A DNA stretch of 64,000 nt from Paratinospora sagittata (Eukaryota > Streptophyta > Magnoliopsida > Ranunculales > Menispermaceae). The translations under genes were made by a program, and so were the position numbers. Under the pieces are notes generated by a model, which was given only the letters and a program-made list of their open reading frames with translations, was not told the origin of the DNA and ran no database searches. The DNA lies in assembly GCA_035771175.1 (NCBI GenBank), contig CM069603.1, positions 26,140,286 through 26,204,285 on the forward strand. Direction: 5' to 3'. Positions 1 through 10,933 of the stretch are shown here, piece by piece. Within the stretch, counting starts at the first letter, position 1; the number at the start of each line of letters is the position of its first letter.

Positions 1-1224
1 TCAAACTGTTATAAAAAAATATGGCTACTTTTATTTACTTGCAAGGCAAGAAAAAAGAGTATAATTAACAAAGATCCTGTTTACATTTGTATTATATATA
101 TAAAAATATAAAATTCTTTAATCAACACAAAATGATGTCAGGTTGAATGATATGTTAACGCAAGCCATGATGCCATTAATTTCTTGTACTAAATTAATTA
201 ATAAATTTCAAAGGCATCTTGCATTGCACATGGGAGAAGATCCCTCTTTAATTTAATTAATTAAAAGTGAAATTAAACTAATGCTGGACGCGCGTCTGTT
301 TATCTCAGCTCATCTTTCAATTGTCTTGGGTTGAATGTTTCTTACATCCTTTTCCCACCCAACAAATCTAATTAACTACACAAAACTATAAAAGCATGCT
401 ATTATCAAAATCAATAATGAGTTGAAACAGGAGCATGTTTGAACAGTACTTGCTACTACTAAACCCTAGAAATTGATAGAGGAGGAGCATTGTGCAAAAT
501 AGCAGTCATGCACTTAGGCCTAGGGGGGTGTACTTTATTACATGAAAAAGGCAGCGGTCCTTTTCCTGTTATCACTAAAGTTTTTAGACTTCTATTATGG
601 ATCCAATACTTTTATACTAAATAATCCAAATAGCATTAACATATAAAGAAAGAAACATCTCATTATTGTGTGCTACTTTAGTTTTATTTCCAACTTGCTT
701 TAATTGGAGCTCTCAGGCCTTGCTAGCTAGTAGTGTGATCTGAGCAGCAAGAGAGCGAGAGTCATACTTTCTCTACTTTTGTTATGAAAATGTGAGCCTT
801 GAGTCCACCATTATTGGGTCATGCTATAAAAACAAGAATAGCATGCGTAACCATCACTACACGTACAACATATATAGATAAATATACTCTCTCTACCTAG
901 CTTTATAGCTTTGAGTACAAGTCCTTATGATCAATATATTAATGATGGAGTTCCATTGTACTTAATTACCTGAAAAGTAGCACAATTCGATGACTGCCCA
1001 TAAAAGCAAAACAAAATTAATTTCATCTTAAGTACATTATGATGCAATACCTTAATGACACGTAGAAGGATGTATTCTAAAGAAAAATACTTATTTAATT
1101 GCAAAATATTACAATTATATGTGCAACTACACATATATATCTATTAGATCATTTATTATACATATCGAAATGTGTAAAACATTAATACCAATAAATATGC
1201 ACATTTAGTTACAAAATTTACAGT
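1..1224. other. AT-rich DNA without a recognisable gene
   Basis: No reading frame of convincing length or composition is present on either strand. The stretch looks like low-copy plant intergenic DNA. It holds a TATA-like site with a pyrimidine-rich stretch downstream near 824-905 (listed separately). A short sequence around 430-540 resembles one around 3000-3075: both carry a GAACA-type start, an AACCCTA core and AGCAGTCATGCA. This suggests an old local duplication. No transposon signature was recognised. Confidence 0.5.
824..833 (+). promoter_or_regulatory. Possible TATA box without an attached gene
   Basis: CTATAAAAAC is followed about 30-70 bases later by a pyrimidine patch (CTCTCTCTACC at about 885-897), the usual plan of a plant core promoter. 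No open frame follows, so this may be a promoter whose gene is lost or it may be chance in AT-rich DNA. The call rests on sequence appearance only. Confidence 0.2.
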
Positions 1225-2140
1225 TAGATTAACATTTCCTTAGTGTTTTTCTATTTTTAAAGATTTTATTATTTTCATTAATTTATTGTTTTTAGTAAAT
1301 TTATTATTTTTTAGTAAATATTTATTTTTAGAATATTTTTAATATTTCTATTAAATCAGGAAATTAGTGTGTTAGGAGTATATAAACCATTGTATGCCTT
1401 AAGGCAAAATAGTTTATTATTTATTACTTTAACAAATAATTATAGTTTTTTCTTAATCTTTTGTCTCTTCTTCTAATATTGGCAGAGTTTGCAAGTTGAT
1501 GATTGATTTAGGAAATATTTATTCAAGATTTGAAGAAGTTGAAATTAGTGAAAAAGAAGCATCTAAAGCCCTATATGCTAGTATGAATGAAAAAGGGTAA
1601 TGAACTCACAGTCTCTCATCGTACCCTAGTTAATTTTTCTATTAGAAGTAAATTTAAGGATGTTATTGATTACAAGCCTTGAAAACATCATTGAAAGTGT
1701 CGCCTGAAGTTACCAATTCATATTTTCTTTCTTGATGTGTTTAATGTAAAACATCTGGTTCCAATCAATGAAACTACTTCAAGTAAGGATAAGGCAAATT
1801 TGAGGGCGAATATTTTTTCAACATGGTGCAATGCAATAGAAGTTAAGAGTTGGTGACATGTATGAGGAATCTTAAATTAACATTTTTCTATTTTTTAAAA
1901 TTTGGTATTTTAGTATATTTACTACTTTTAGTAAATTTACTATTTTCAGTAAATTTATTATTATTGGTAAATTTACTATTTTTATTAAATATATATTTTT
2001 AAAATATTTTTAGTATTTTTGTTGTAATAGGAAATTAGTGTGTTAGGAGTATATAAATCATTGTCACCCTAGTGCAAAACAATTTAATTTTTTTTTCCCA
2101 AAAAAAGAATTAATATAGTTTTTTCTTGAGGTTTTATTCC
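1225..2140 (+). mobile_element. Relic of a Ty3/gypsy element between two direct repeats
   Basis: Two diverged direct repeats, about 1225-1475 and 1885-2140, share the stretch AGGAAATTAGTGTGTTAGGA followed by GTATATAA and an A+T-rich lead-in. Between them, about 1690-1845, one + frame reads FNVKHLVP and then LRANIF, which match the end of plant gypsy integrases (usual form DVFNVKHL.P and SRANxxQPG). The repeats may be LTR remnants of that element, with the GTATATAA as a U3 TATA box. Heavy decay means the true boundaries are not visible. Confidence 0.4.
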
Positions 2141-3386
2141 TCTGTTATTCCTTAAAATCAACGGGTTAGAAAACTATGAATCATCTTGTAGATTCAACAC
2201 TCTGCATTAGATTCAGTACCGTAGATCACGATCTTGTATAATATGTGGTCATGGTGGGCACAATCACTACGCCATTTCAGATCAATTAGACACTACAGAA
2301 TTCAAATTAACCTTGTTCTCTTGTTGTGTAACACAAATGGTGATCAGAAACTTTTCAGCAACCGTGATACATATGTAGATGGGTTCAAGTGGGACAAATG
2401 ATTGCCGCAATCACTTGCAATAATGCACCCGGCTTGTTCAGTTACAAGTACTTTGAATGTTGCTTATTAAGCTGCTAGCTATCTTTTAATAAGACTTTGT
2501 TATATATACTTTTATTGATTTGTAGATTAAAAATTATTACTTGTTAGTGGCAATACCCTAGCTTCCAATATGCCATATTTTGGCTAATTGTAGGATTCTC
2601 CTCCAAATTAAAAGCGTCACAGTATCTGTAGGAATGAGATCTCAACAGCCAATATTAATGTTGTTCTTTCTTCTCGTTGGTTCAAGTTGATAATTAATTA
2701 GATGGCTACCTGTATGGTACCCCATGTTTGACAGTATCAGATATTGAAAGGGCCGTCCAATTAGGTTATTTTGCATAATTTGGATATATTATTCAACCTT
2801 TTAAATTGCTGGGTGTTCACGTGTCCAATACAAGGGTATCAAGGTATATATTTCCTGATGTTTCAAATTCACAAAAGCCTATATATTATTGATTGTGACA
2901 GAAAACTACGAAATTAGCTGATGACTGCGGTACAAAGGTACTAAATCTATTCAGTTGAGAGAGTAGTAGTGGAGAACATTTCAAAAGTACCCCAAGAAGT
3001 TTGAACATTGAACCCTATTAGAAAATTGCATACTAGCAGTCATGCAGTTAAGAGAAAGAGAGCTGTACTTGTTTGAAAGACAACATGCAAAAAGTAGGAC
3101 TATATACATAAGCAGGATTTTGTCCTATTAGAGGGAGAAATATAATTACTTCCATTGTGGATACTTCACTTTAAACTTCAACCTCTACCCACTAGCATTA
3201 ACTTAAAGAGTAGACATTTCATCCAGCTATTATCCCACTTTGGTCATTCACCTTGCTTTTCAGCTTTCAGGCTTTTTGCTAGCCATTCATGATTTCAGAC
3301 TAATAATAGAAGAAGAAGAAGCAGCTAAGCCATGATATGAATTTTTGAATCAGCAAATTAAACCTTCCAGTAGTACAAGTGTCATT
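2141..3386. other. AT-rich DNA, nothing assigned
   Basis: No long frame and no transposon domain is visible. A short + frame near 2340-2400 reads LFSNRDTYVDGFKWD, which looks protein-like but could not be matched to a family and is closed quickly by stops. Confidence 0.4.
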
Positions 3387-3434
3387 GTGAAATGTGAAAT
3401 GTGAAATGTGAAATGTGAAATGTGAAATGTGAAT
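3387..3434 (+). repeat. Microsatellite, 7-bp unit GTGAAAT
   Basis: Six perfect tandem copies of GTGAAAT are followed by a partial copy ending in GTGAATA. The array is simple and uninterrupted, so it is probably variable in length between individuals. Confidence 0.95.
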
Positions 3435-3477
3435 AGATGGGAAACAACAGTTTTTCATGGTCCTAATTAAAAAGCTA

Positions 3478-3800
3478 GTAGCTAGGAGGAGGCATCACAT
3501 CTTATAAAATTAGGTCAGAAGAGCTTCCAATATTACAATGATTATTATAAATAGATGGAAAACATCTTGCGTCATTAAAGCTAGTCATACACCAATGGAA
3601 AATTAAAAGGGGTCATTATGGGAATTGAGTCAATAGAACTTCCAATAAGAAGATTGTCATGATTAATATGAGAAGCATTTTTCCTCCTAAAAGCTGCTAG
3701 TCATCAGGTCAGTAGGAGAAAAAGAAGCCATCATGGAAATTGGGTCAGCTAACTAGCTTCCAATATTACAAAACAAGCATTATTATCAACAATTTTCATC
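3478..3800 (+). repeat. Degenerate tandem repeat, about 105-115 bp unit, three copies
   Basis: Three successive blocks starting near 3478, 3583 and 3698 share, in order, a CTAGTCAT/CTAGTAGCTAG start, an ATCATGG-GAAATTGGGTCAG-like stretch, and CTTCCAATATTACAA or a close variant. Units differ by many substitutions and small indels, so the duplication is old. No coding potential is seen, and the copies are not LTR-like. Confidence 0.6.
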
Positions 3801-4639
3801 TACTCCTTCCCCACTTTTCTCCTTTTATCCTTGGTATAGGTAGCTAGCCTTTTGTGATCGTAGTTAAAGGTAATTCACTCTCTCTCAAAAGGGTCAGCAA
3901 ATTAAGAGATGACATTGAGCTGATTTTCAATCTCTTTGATTGATGCAATATGAAAGACTAATAAGTGCTGATGGCGCACGCATGCATGAACACTATATAT
4001 ATAATTGATCACCGTGACATTACACTCGGAATTCATGCTTAGACGCTGTTCCACGGATATTTCCTGTCTAGACTTTTAAGCTGGCCAGCCCCAATTAAAT
4101 GAGAAAAAAACAAGGAGCAACAACTTTTGATTGCAGCTATAAACGCTAACTAGAATCTTTTTTGGCAACCATGTTTTAAATATATATATAAATTGAAATA
4201 GGACAAAACTTGTTACAATACAAGAACTACTTGGGGTTCCTTTTCAAAAAGTATGGAAGGACTTGGTCCTCGTTTTAACCAGTTGTTGAACACCCACCGG
4301 CAAGCTATTGTATAATATGGTTATAATTGGAATTGAGCAATATTGAGTATAGGAAATACCATGTGCCTAATGCTCATGCTAGCTTCGCTGCCTAATCAGG
4401 TCTCATTTACTTCTAGACCCTTCTGGGTGAAGGTAGAAACATATATATATATAAACTAGCTCTTGCTAGCTTAGACCTCTAATTCCCTTTGATTCATTTA
4501 TAATACATACACAAATTTTAAAAATAAAGATCACGTAAAGTGGGATGCGGTGCCCCTTGCTCAATATTGAATAAAGCAAGGGTACATTCTTGCCCTAGCT
4601 ACTCTAGACAAGTGAAAGTAAAGAAGTAAGTCCATGATA
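3801..4639. other. AT-rich DNA, nothing assigned up to a LINE relic
   Basis: No open frame is supported. From about 4530 the sequence GTGCCCCTTGCTC followed by a matching AGCAAGGGTA may already belong to the 5' part of the LINE relic that follows. Confidence 0.35.
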
Positions 4640-5180
4640 GTAGGTTTAGGATAGCAATTACTTAAAACCTAGGAACACTAATAGAGATAGTAGACACTGA
4701 TTAGGAGAAGAGTAAATATAATATATGCTTACAAGAGACTAAATGACCAAATGAAAGATCTAGAGAAATAGAGACTACATGCAGGGCATAAACTATATTT
4801 TATTTAAAACATAAAAAAGAGAAATGGATTAGAAATAATTATAGAAAAGAACTTTAATTAGGAATATGTCATCAAGAGAACTAGGAAAGGAGATAAAATT
4901 ATACTAATAAAATTTATAATAGAAGATGATATAACTAACATAGTTCGTGCATATGCATTTCAAGTAAAACTAAACTAACAAACTAAAACACAATTTTGGG
5001 AAGACATGAATGAAGTAATCAAGAAATACGCGTCAAGAAGAAAAAATATATATTGGAGGAGATTTTGATGGACAAATAGGTAAAGAGAAAAGTGAATATG
5101 AAATGCTACATTGAGTATTAATTGATTTGGTGCTAGGAATGAAACTGGGGAAGCATATTAGATTTTGTAGTGACATACGA
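4640..5180 (+). pseudogene. LINE ORF2 endonuclease domain, degenerate and truncated
   Basis: Read across shifting + frames, the segment follows the order of the apurinic-type endonuclease of plant non-LTR elements: CLQETK at about 4725; a segment with QFWEDM-like residues near 5000; then GGDFDGQIGKE (canonical GGDLNGHVGKE) near 5057-5090; ARNETGEAY; and DFVVTYD just before 5180. Many stops and frameshifts make it a pseudogene. Reverse transcriptase is absent because the gypsy LTR starting at 5181 interrupts the element; the rest was not found elsewhere in the window. Such sequences are often database-annotated as craniofacial development protein 2-like. Confidence 0.7.
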
Positions 5181-7835
5181 TGTAATACTCCAAAATCTTT
5201 ACACACATTTTTGTAATTTTGATATTAGGGTTATTTTTATAATTTCACACAATAGACCCAAAAGGATCCAAACACGACATCCATTACATTAGAACGTTGC
5301 TAATCTCACTTTTAGGAGAATCGTGTCGAAAGTAAAGAAAAATAGGTCATCGATGTGGCCGAATACACACAATAATGATACAAGGGTATTTTACTCAAAT
5401 TGGATGGTTGACTTTGTTTCGAAATGATACAAGGGTATTTTACTCAAATTGAATGAAAACTCAACCAAATGACTTTGTTTCAATAATTCAACTTCACGGA
5501 TGAGTTTAAGATGCCAAAAAACCCCTAGAGTCCCAGTTTGGAAAATTCCGGATATCAAATAGAAAAATTTCACATAAAAATTATGCAAAATTCGAGACAA
5601 TTATGGCTTAATCGCCGTGCGGCATGACATGAATCAACCTACTTAAACTCAACGAATTAATAAAGTGCACATTAAATATTTATTCTCTTTTTGGGCATCA
5701 CTAAACACAATCATCACATTAATTCTTGTATATAAATACACACACGCAAACATGTCCCATCAATCTCTTTATTTGTTGGCCATGCCGATATTAATACTTG
5801 ATCCCATACCACATTAATATATTATTCAATATCCCTATTTCATTAACCTTAATTATCATACAACGTTATTATCTTCATTTATTCACCTTATTCATATAAT
5901 AAGATTATTTAATTCTTATGCCCTATATATCATACAAAGGCATTTCATCAATCTAATTAACCTTATTTATCATATAAGGTTATTAAGCCATTAATTCACC
6001 TTAACTACCCAATGAGGGTATTTCCTCAATTAATCAGCTCGATCCCTATAATAAGGTCATTATCTCAATATCATTAACCTTAATTATTCTATGAGGTTAT
6101 TATCTTATTTTCATTAACCTTATTTATTATATATATATATATTGTGTTGCACCATATTATGTTATATTACATTATATCTTATTATATCATATATACATAT
6201 TTCTTATTGTATAATATACGTATATCAGATTATACTACATTATTACCTTATACCATATTATACAATATATGCTTAAATTTATATATATAACTATGCCGAT
6301 GTCACACTCGTGCCCTCGACCGACGCGTCCTATATATATCAAAAGTATATGTAGGGTACAACTGGCTAATTTAAGTACGGTTTATGCATGTATAGGTGGA
6401 TAATAACGCATATCGAGGAATTCAAGTGAATTAGGATAAAACAATTAAGGTAGGGATGGACCTTGATTTTCTCTATGATTATTATTTAGTTTTGGCATGT
6501 TATATCGTGTCATGTTAGATATATAAGTTGTAATTAATCACCTAGAATTAGTCACATGTTATATGCATCTTTTTATGAACTTGTGCATGATGTATATGTT
6601 ATGTGGTTAAATGATTTAGTTATCATGTGTGCATGTGCCTTTTGTTGACATTGTCTAGAAAATTAGTTTCATGCCATGTATTTCATGACTTATGAAAATA
6701 TATGTAATTAATAGATGCATGATATAGGTTGGCCTCACATAAATCCAAGTATGTTGTATTGATTATACATATATTAATATTTCATGTTATGCAATGCCTG
6801 TATTATGGTTAATTTTTTTTTTTTTGCAACTTGTTTTCGTGTTATATTAGATTTTGTTATAGACCTTGTTATTACGTGCCACACTAAAGACATTAAAAAA
6901 AAATAAGAAAACATCAAAAGGTGTTTGGCCTTACGAAAGGCCAAGGTATCTTGCTACAATAGTAAGGATTTTCAGAATTCATTCGATAGCGTTCCTAGAG
7001 AAAAAAAATTGATTCCGCATGTATGGTCCATAACCCTGAATGGATGGTTAGCGACAATTTTTAAACAACCTAATGATGTAACGTAATGTTTGCACTTGTT
7101 TGTTTATCTAATTTGATTTGATATATTTTGCCATTAATAAATGTGAATTTTTGAAAAATGTTGTGGCGATCCATTGGGCATTAGCTCACACCTTTATTTT
7201 ATTTTTTCAGAAATTAAGGATGCAACATAAGTAATCTTTGGATTGAGGAATAATAGTAGCTGATCCAGCTGGTGGCAAGATTGGACTATGTGTAGTAGTC
7301 ATTTTACTTAGTAGTAGGAGTAAAGTCAGTATTGGTAATTAGTTTAATTTCAGTATATCTAGAGTCATGTTAGGATATGTTAATAAATATAAAGTCATTT
7401 GATTAGGTCAACACTTTGGTGAAGATCTTATTAATAATTAAATTTCATCTATTTTATTTAATTTGATAAGGTGTGATTTTTAGTTCATATTTTCATGATA
7501 AATTTTGTTTTGTTGGAAATGGAACTAGTTTCACATTGTCTGCAGGTTAAGAATGTCAAGGTACTGGCACTCTAGGATGAGTTAATTTTATGAACATGAA
7601 GAGGTTCATGGTAGAACCAATGGAAATATTAGTTGACTGAATTTGCAGGCAAGGTTAGACTAGGAGTTATGAGGTCATGCCCTTTAACTCAGATTCTTTT
7701 ATATATCACAATCACCTTTTGATTCTAAGACCATTGGCAAGAAATGATAGACACTCACGCCTTGATTAGGTGATCTAGGTAAGTCACACTCCATTATAGT
7801 GCATGTGATCGGGTTGCAAAAATCAGAGTGTGACA
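5181..7835 (+). repeat. 5' LTR of gypsy element E3
   Basis: The LTR begins TGTAATACTCC and ends GTGTGACA, followed after three bases by a primer-binding site for initiator tRNA-Met. The length of 2655 bp and the TGTAATAC...GTGTGACA ends are usual for plant chromoviral gypsy LTRs. It interrupts the LINE relic at its left edge. The interior is AT-rich, with TA-dinucleotide runs at about 6120-6300 and a T-tract near 6815-6830. The matching 3' LTR is not present in the window, so a TSD cannot be checked. Confidence 0.8.
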
Positions 7836-8651
7836 ACTTGGTATCAGAACCTAGGCTGTAGACCTTGGGAAAGTAATTAATCTGAGCTTTGTCAAACTTA
7901 ATATCAGAGCTTAGGCGGCAGGTCTAAGAGATAAATTAAATCAAGCTTTGTCAACCTTAGTGTCGAAGCTTAGGTTGTAGGTCTAAGGGTTTAGTTAAAC
8001 TAAGTCTTGAAATGTTTGATATTAAGGTAGAGGTCAAATTCTTGAGGTGACCTAAAGTTGAGATAACTTGTATAATTATGACTCAAATGATGTATCAGAA
8101 CTATTAGGTTTTCTAGACTATGATTATGAGTATAGTTGAAGTATAATCTAAGTTTAAGGCATAGTGGATCATGTAATAATAAACTGTGAGGACATAAGTT
8201 AGAGACGGGAACTTGTGTGAGACTTTGTATGGCTAGTATCTGAGGTCAGGATGAAACTTATATCCTTAGTTTCTAAGTGGTACTGGACATGGAAAAATTA
8301 AGGGTGTTTAAGGAATTCTGAGCATGGAGCCTGGCAGGACATGTTTGGTGAATGAATAATGACTTTTTGTACCACTATGTTCAATTGGTATGGAGGGCTT
8401 GGGCATAGAGAGTACTTGGGAAGCCTTAGTTCGTGGGACGTTCATGCCATTGTTATGCTGTTTGATTGATTGATTGTTTCTTCGTTGCATGCTTTAAGAC
8501 CAAACCTAGTACCCTATGAAATCTTATGGAACTTAGAAAATGAATTACTAGGATCACTTTATTTTCAAGAACTTAAAATTTTGAATCTATAGTTACCCTA
8601 GAATGCAACATTGTGGATGAAATAACTGATAGGATGTCAATTGTTGTGTAG
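7836..8651 (+). other. Untranslated leader of E3 with repeated PBS-like units
   Basis: This is the region between LTR and gag. The first 160 bases hold three related units of roughly 60-70 bp, each with a (T)ATCAGAGC or related TCGAAGC core, CTTAGGYNGYAGGTCTAAG and AGCTTTGTCAA, so the PBS neighbourhood has been tandemly duplicated and has diverged. From about 8000 to 8651 no coding region is seen. Confidence 0.6.
7839..7850 (+). other. Primer-binding site of E3 (initiator tRNA-Met)
   Basis: TGGTATCAGAAC lies three bases after the LTR end. It is complementary to the 3' end of plant initiator tRNA-Met except for one base (canonical TGGTATCAGAGC), which primes minus-strand DNA synthesis in this family. 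Confidence 0.85.
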
Positions 8652-8866
8652 ATGACAAGAACAGGAAGAAGTGCCAACAGATCAATTGCTGAACTTATGA
8701 GGGAAAATGAAAACCCAGCTCCAAAACCTCAGCCCAAGGGACAAGAACAAATGAATCGGGCTAACAATGTGGAAACTACTGGAGCTGAGACATTTAATCA
8801 CGAGGAGGCTAGACCTAAACATGTGGCTCCCGTTCCTCCGATCGTGGGACTAGAACCGAGGAATAT
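8652..8866 (+). pseudogene. gag: Start of E3 gag, truncated
   Basis: An ATG at 8652 opens a frame of about 71 codons (MTRTGRSANRSIAELM...) rich in Asn, Pro and Glu, as in the disordered N-terminus of plant chromoviral Gag. From about 8867 the DNA matches the LTR copy near 17035 instead, so the last residues of the open frame (to 8891) are not Gag. The capsid, nucleocapsid, protease, reverse transcriptase and RNase H parts expected next are missing; integrase of a compatible + strand element reappears at about 21530. Assignment to E3 rests on position after the PBS. Confidence 0.55.
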
Positions 8867-9113
8867 AGAGACAAGAAATATTACAGCCTAATTCTAATTA
8901 TACGTGTAAGCTCTCATACTTTATCTTCGATTCAACTTGTCCAAGTTTTTGACTTTGTTTGATCCACTTGAGTTGACTTGACTCTTGTATTGGCCTTTTG
9001 ACTTATTCTTGGTGCTGAAACATACTCAATTCAACCATTAGCACCATGGTTATATTGTTTGTTAGCATAAAACACTTAGGAGAATTCTAAGTAGAAAATC
9101 ACTTCGGTCAACA
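8867..9113 (-). repeat. Truncated LTR (C2), likely 3' LTR of E4
   Basis: On the - strand the LTR starts at 9113 with TGTTGACCG and is colinear with the start of the family-C LTR at 17305, including a shared (A)ATATAGAGACAAGAAA stretch at its cut end. It lies 175 bp downstream of the end of E4 integrase and directly after a purine-rich tract, which is where E4's 3' LTR should be. It is cut at about 8867 against the E3 gag fragment. Confidence 0.6.
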
Positions 9114-9131
9114 CCCACATGCCCCTACTTA
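9114..9131 (-). other. Polypurine tract before LTR C2
   Basis: Read on the - strand this is TAAGTAGGGGCATGTGGG, directly abutting the TGTTG start of the LTR. Such tracts prime plus-strand synthesis. The remaining 9132-9288 is non-coding 3' sequence of the element. Confidence 0.6.
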
Positions 9132-9288
9132 AACATTTCATTTTCCACAATGAAGTTTAGAAATATGCATGCATTTGTAAGTGGACTAGATAAAAAAAAA
9201 ACATAAAGATAAGGAAGAGTACAACCTGCGATTTTTTAATTGAGTGCACTTTACATTCTAACAACAAAAAAGTATGTTTTAGAAAACG

Positions 9289-9591
9289 TTAATCATGATA
9301 ATCAGGGTCCCATAGAATCATGCAAGTGGCCTCATTGGCAAAGTAGTCAAAATAAGACTTGAGTCTTTGGCCATTAACAATGAATATGTTACTTGATTTA
9401 GGGTTCTCGATTTCAATAGAGCCATGTGGAGCAACAAGCCGAACAATGAATTGGCTAGTCCATTTTGACTTGAGCTTGCCAGGGAAGAGATGGAGTCGAG
9501 AGACATATAATAAAACTTTCTCTCTTACCTTAAAAGGACATTTTGAGAATGTTTTTGTCATAGGAAATCTTTATTTTTTCTTTGTAACGTT
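9289..9591 (-). pseudogene. pol: E4 (Athila/Tat-type gypsy) integrase, C-terminal part
   Basis: A - strand frame of 90 codons reads SRLHLFPGKLKSKWTSQFIV, then VAPHGSIEIENP and VNGQRLKSYF, the C-terminal DNA-binding part of Athila/Tat integrases, ending in a stop at 9289. Upstream (to 9591) the frame shifts but still reads KRYKEK and YDKNIL, the usual linker. The coding sequence continues at 17306 on the other side of solo LTR C: the interrupted codons are YENA|K, with TGCTA (TAGCA on the + strand) duplicated. Confidence 0.8.
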
Positions 9592-10933
9592 TAGCACGAT
9601 AGTCTCCCAAGAAGGGAGGGGGGGGGGGGGGTGAATTGGGGGACTTGACCAATTTGGTAAATTTTAATTTTTCTTATGTTAATCTTGTGTGGTCCTTAAA
9701 TTTGTTGAGGCATTTAATCAAATAGATCATCTACAATACTAAAGTAAAAAAATTAAATGCTAAGACACAAGATCTTTATGTGGTTCAAAAATCCAATTTC
9801 CTTAGTCTGCGCCTAGAGAAAACCTCTCTAAGATTCCACTATCTCAAATTCACTTATTGGGTGTGAACCAAATCGTTACACTTGCCTTTTTACAAGTACA
9901 AGACAAACCTATTATTTTACGGGCTAAGCTGAACCGTCTACTTCCTTTTGCAGGATAAGGAAGAACCTAATATCCTTTCATCGGGCTAAGGATGAACCAC
10001 TTGTTCCTTTTTACGGGCAAAAAAAAAATCAATTTTCTTTTCACGGGCTAAGGAAGAACCGCTTGACCCTTTTCAAGAGAAAGGGTGAAACTAAACCTAG
10101 ATTCTAACATAGGAATTCTAAGTGAACTATATCATAAATGTTTGTTCCAAATACTTGGAACAATTACAATGAAGCGTAGGATACTATAATTTCATTCAAC
10201 ACAAGATATAAAATTAAAGCTCATGGAATGAGAAACACTTGCAACCATATACCTTTCATGTATCCATATTGCTCATTTGAAGGTTGTTGGAAAACATGCA
10301 TGATTGATGCAAAAATGAAGCTCCAAAATCACCAAGATGAATTTCATTCAAACTCTCTTTCTCTAAGTGTTTTGAAAATGAGAAGAGATAGAAGATATAG
10401 ATAAAGGCCCATTCTCTCATTTTCTCACAAAACTTTTAAGCTCTAGGGAAACTTTTGGATTTAAAATCAAGCACACAATTTTCCTAAGAATCAAGATAGG
10501 TTTCTCTCAAAAGAAGATTTCAAATTGAAGCTTGAAGAGAAAACCTAGAAGAGAAATATTGAAATGTTTGTAAAAACATTTGAACACTTGTTGAAAATAA
10601 ATCAGACAATTGAATGGTTTATCTCAAAACCAAGTTGAAAAATATTTTGTAAAAAAATTGGATTTTCTTTTTGAAAATAAGAAGAACAAAAAACATTAAC
10701 ACAAGTTTCAAAAACACCAAGTGCTTGAAATCTCTCAAAATGATCTTCTCAAAGATTGAGGATTAAAGCACATGAGATTTCTTCGAAGTAGAGAGAAAAC
10801 TTGAAGGATGATGAACACTTGAAGATCAAAACCTTTTTTTCTCAAATCAACAAAAACACTTGAGTTTGTGAAAACTTGTTTGATTTTGAAAACCAGGAGA
10901 AAAACACAAATGCACAAGTTTTCTATAGATTTT

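Noticed and set aside
2335..2480. Possible exon (LFSNRDTYVDGFKWD)
   Set aside because: The frame is short, has no splice-supported continuation, and no family was recognised.
7896..7906. Second primer-binding site for a nested element in the E3 leader
   Set aside because: The ATATCAGAGC match is part of a diverged leader repeat and is not preceded by an LTR end (no CA terminus or hairpin).
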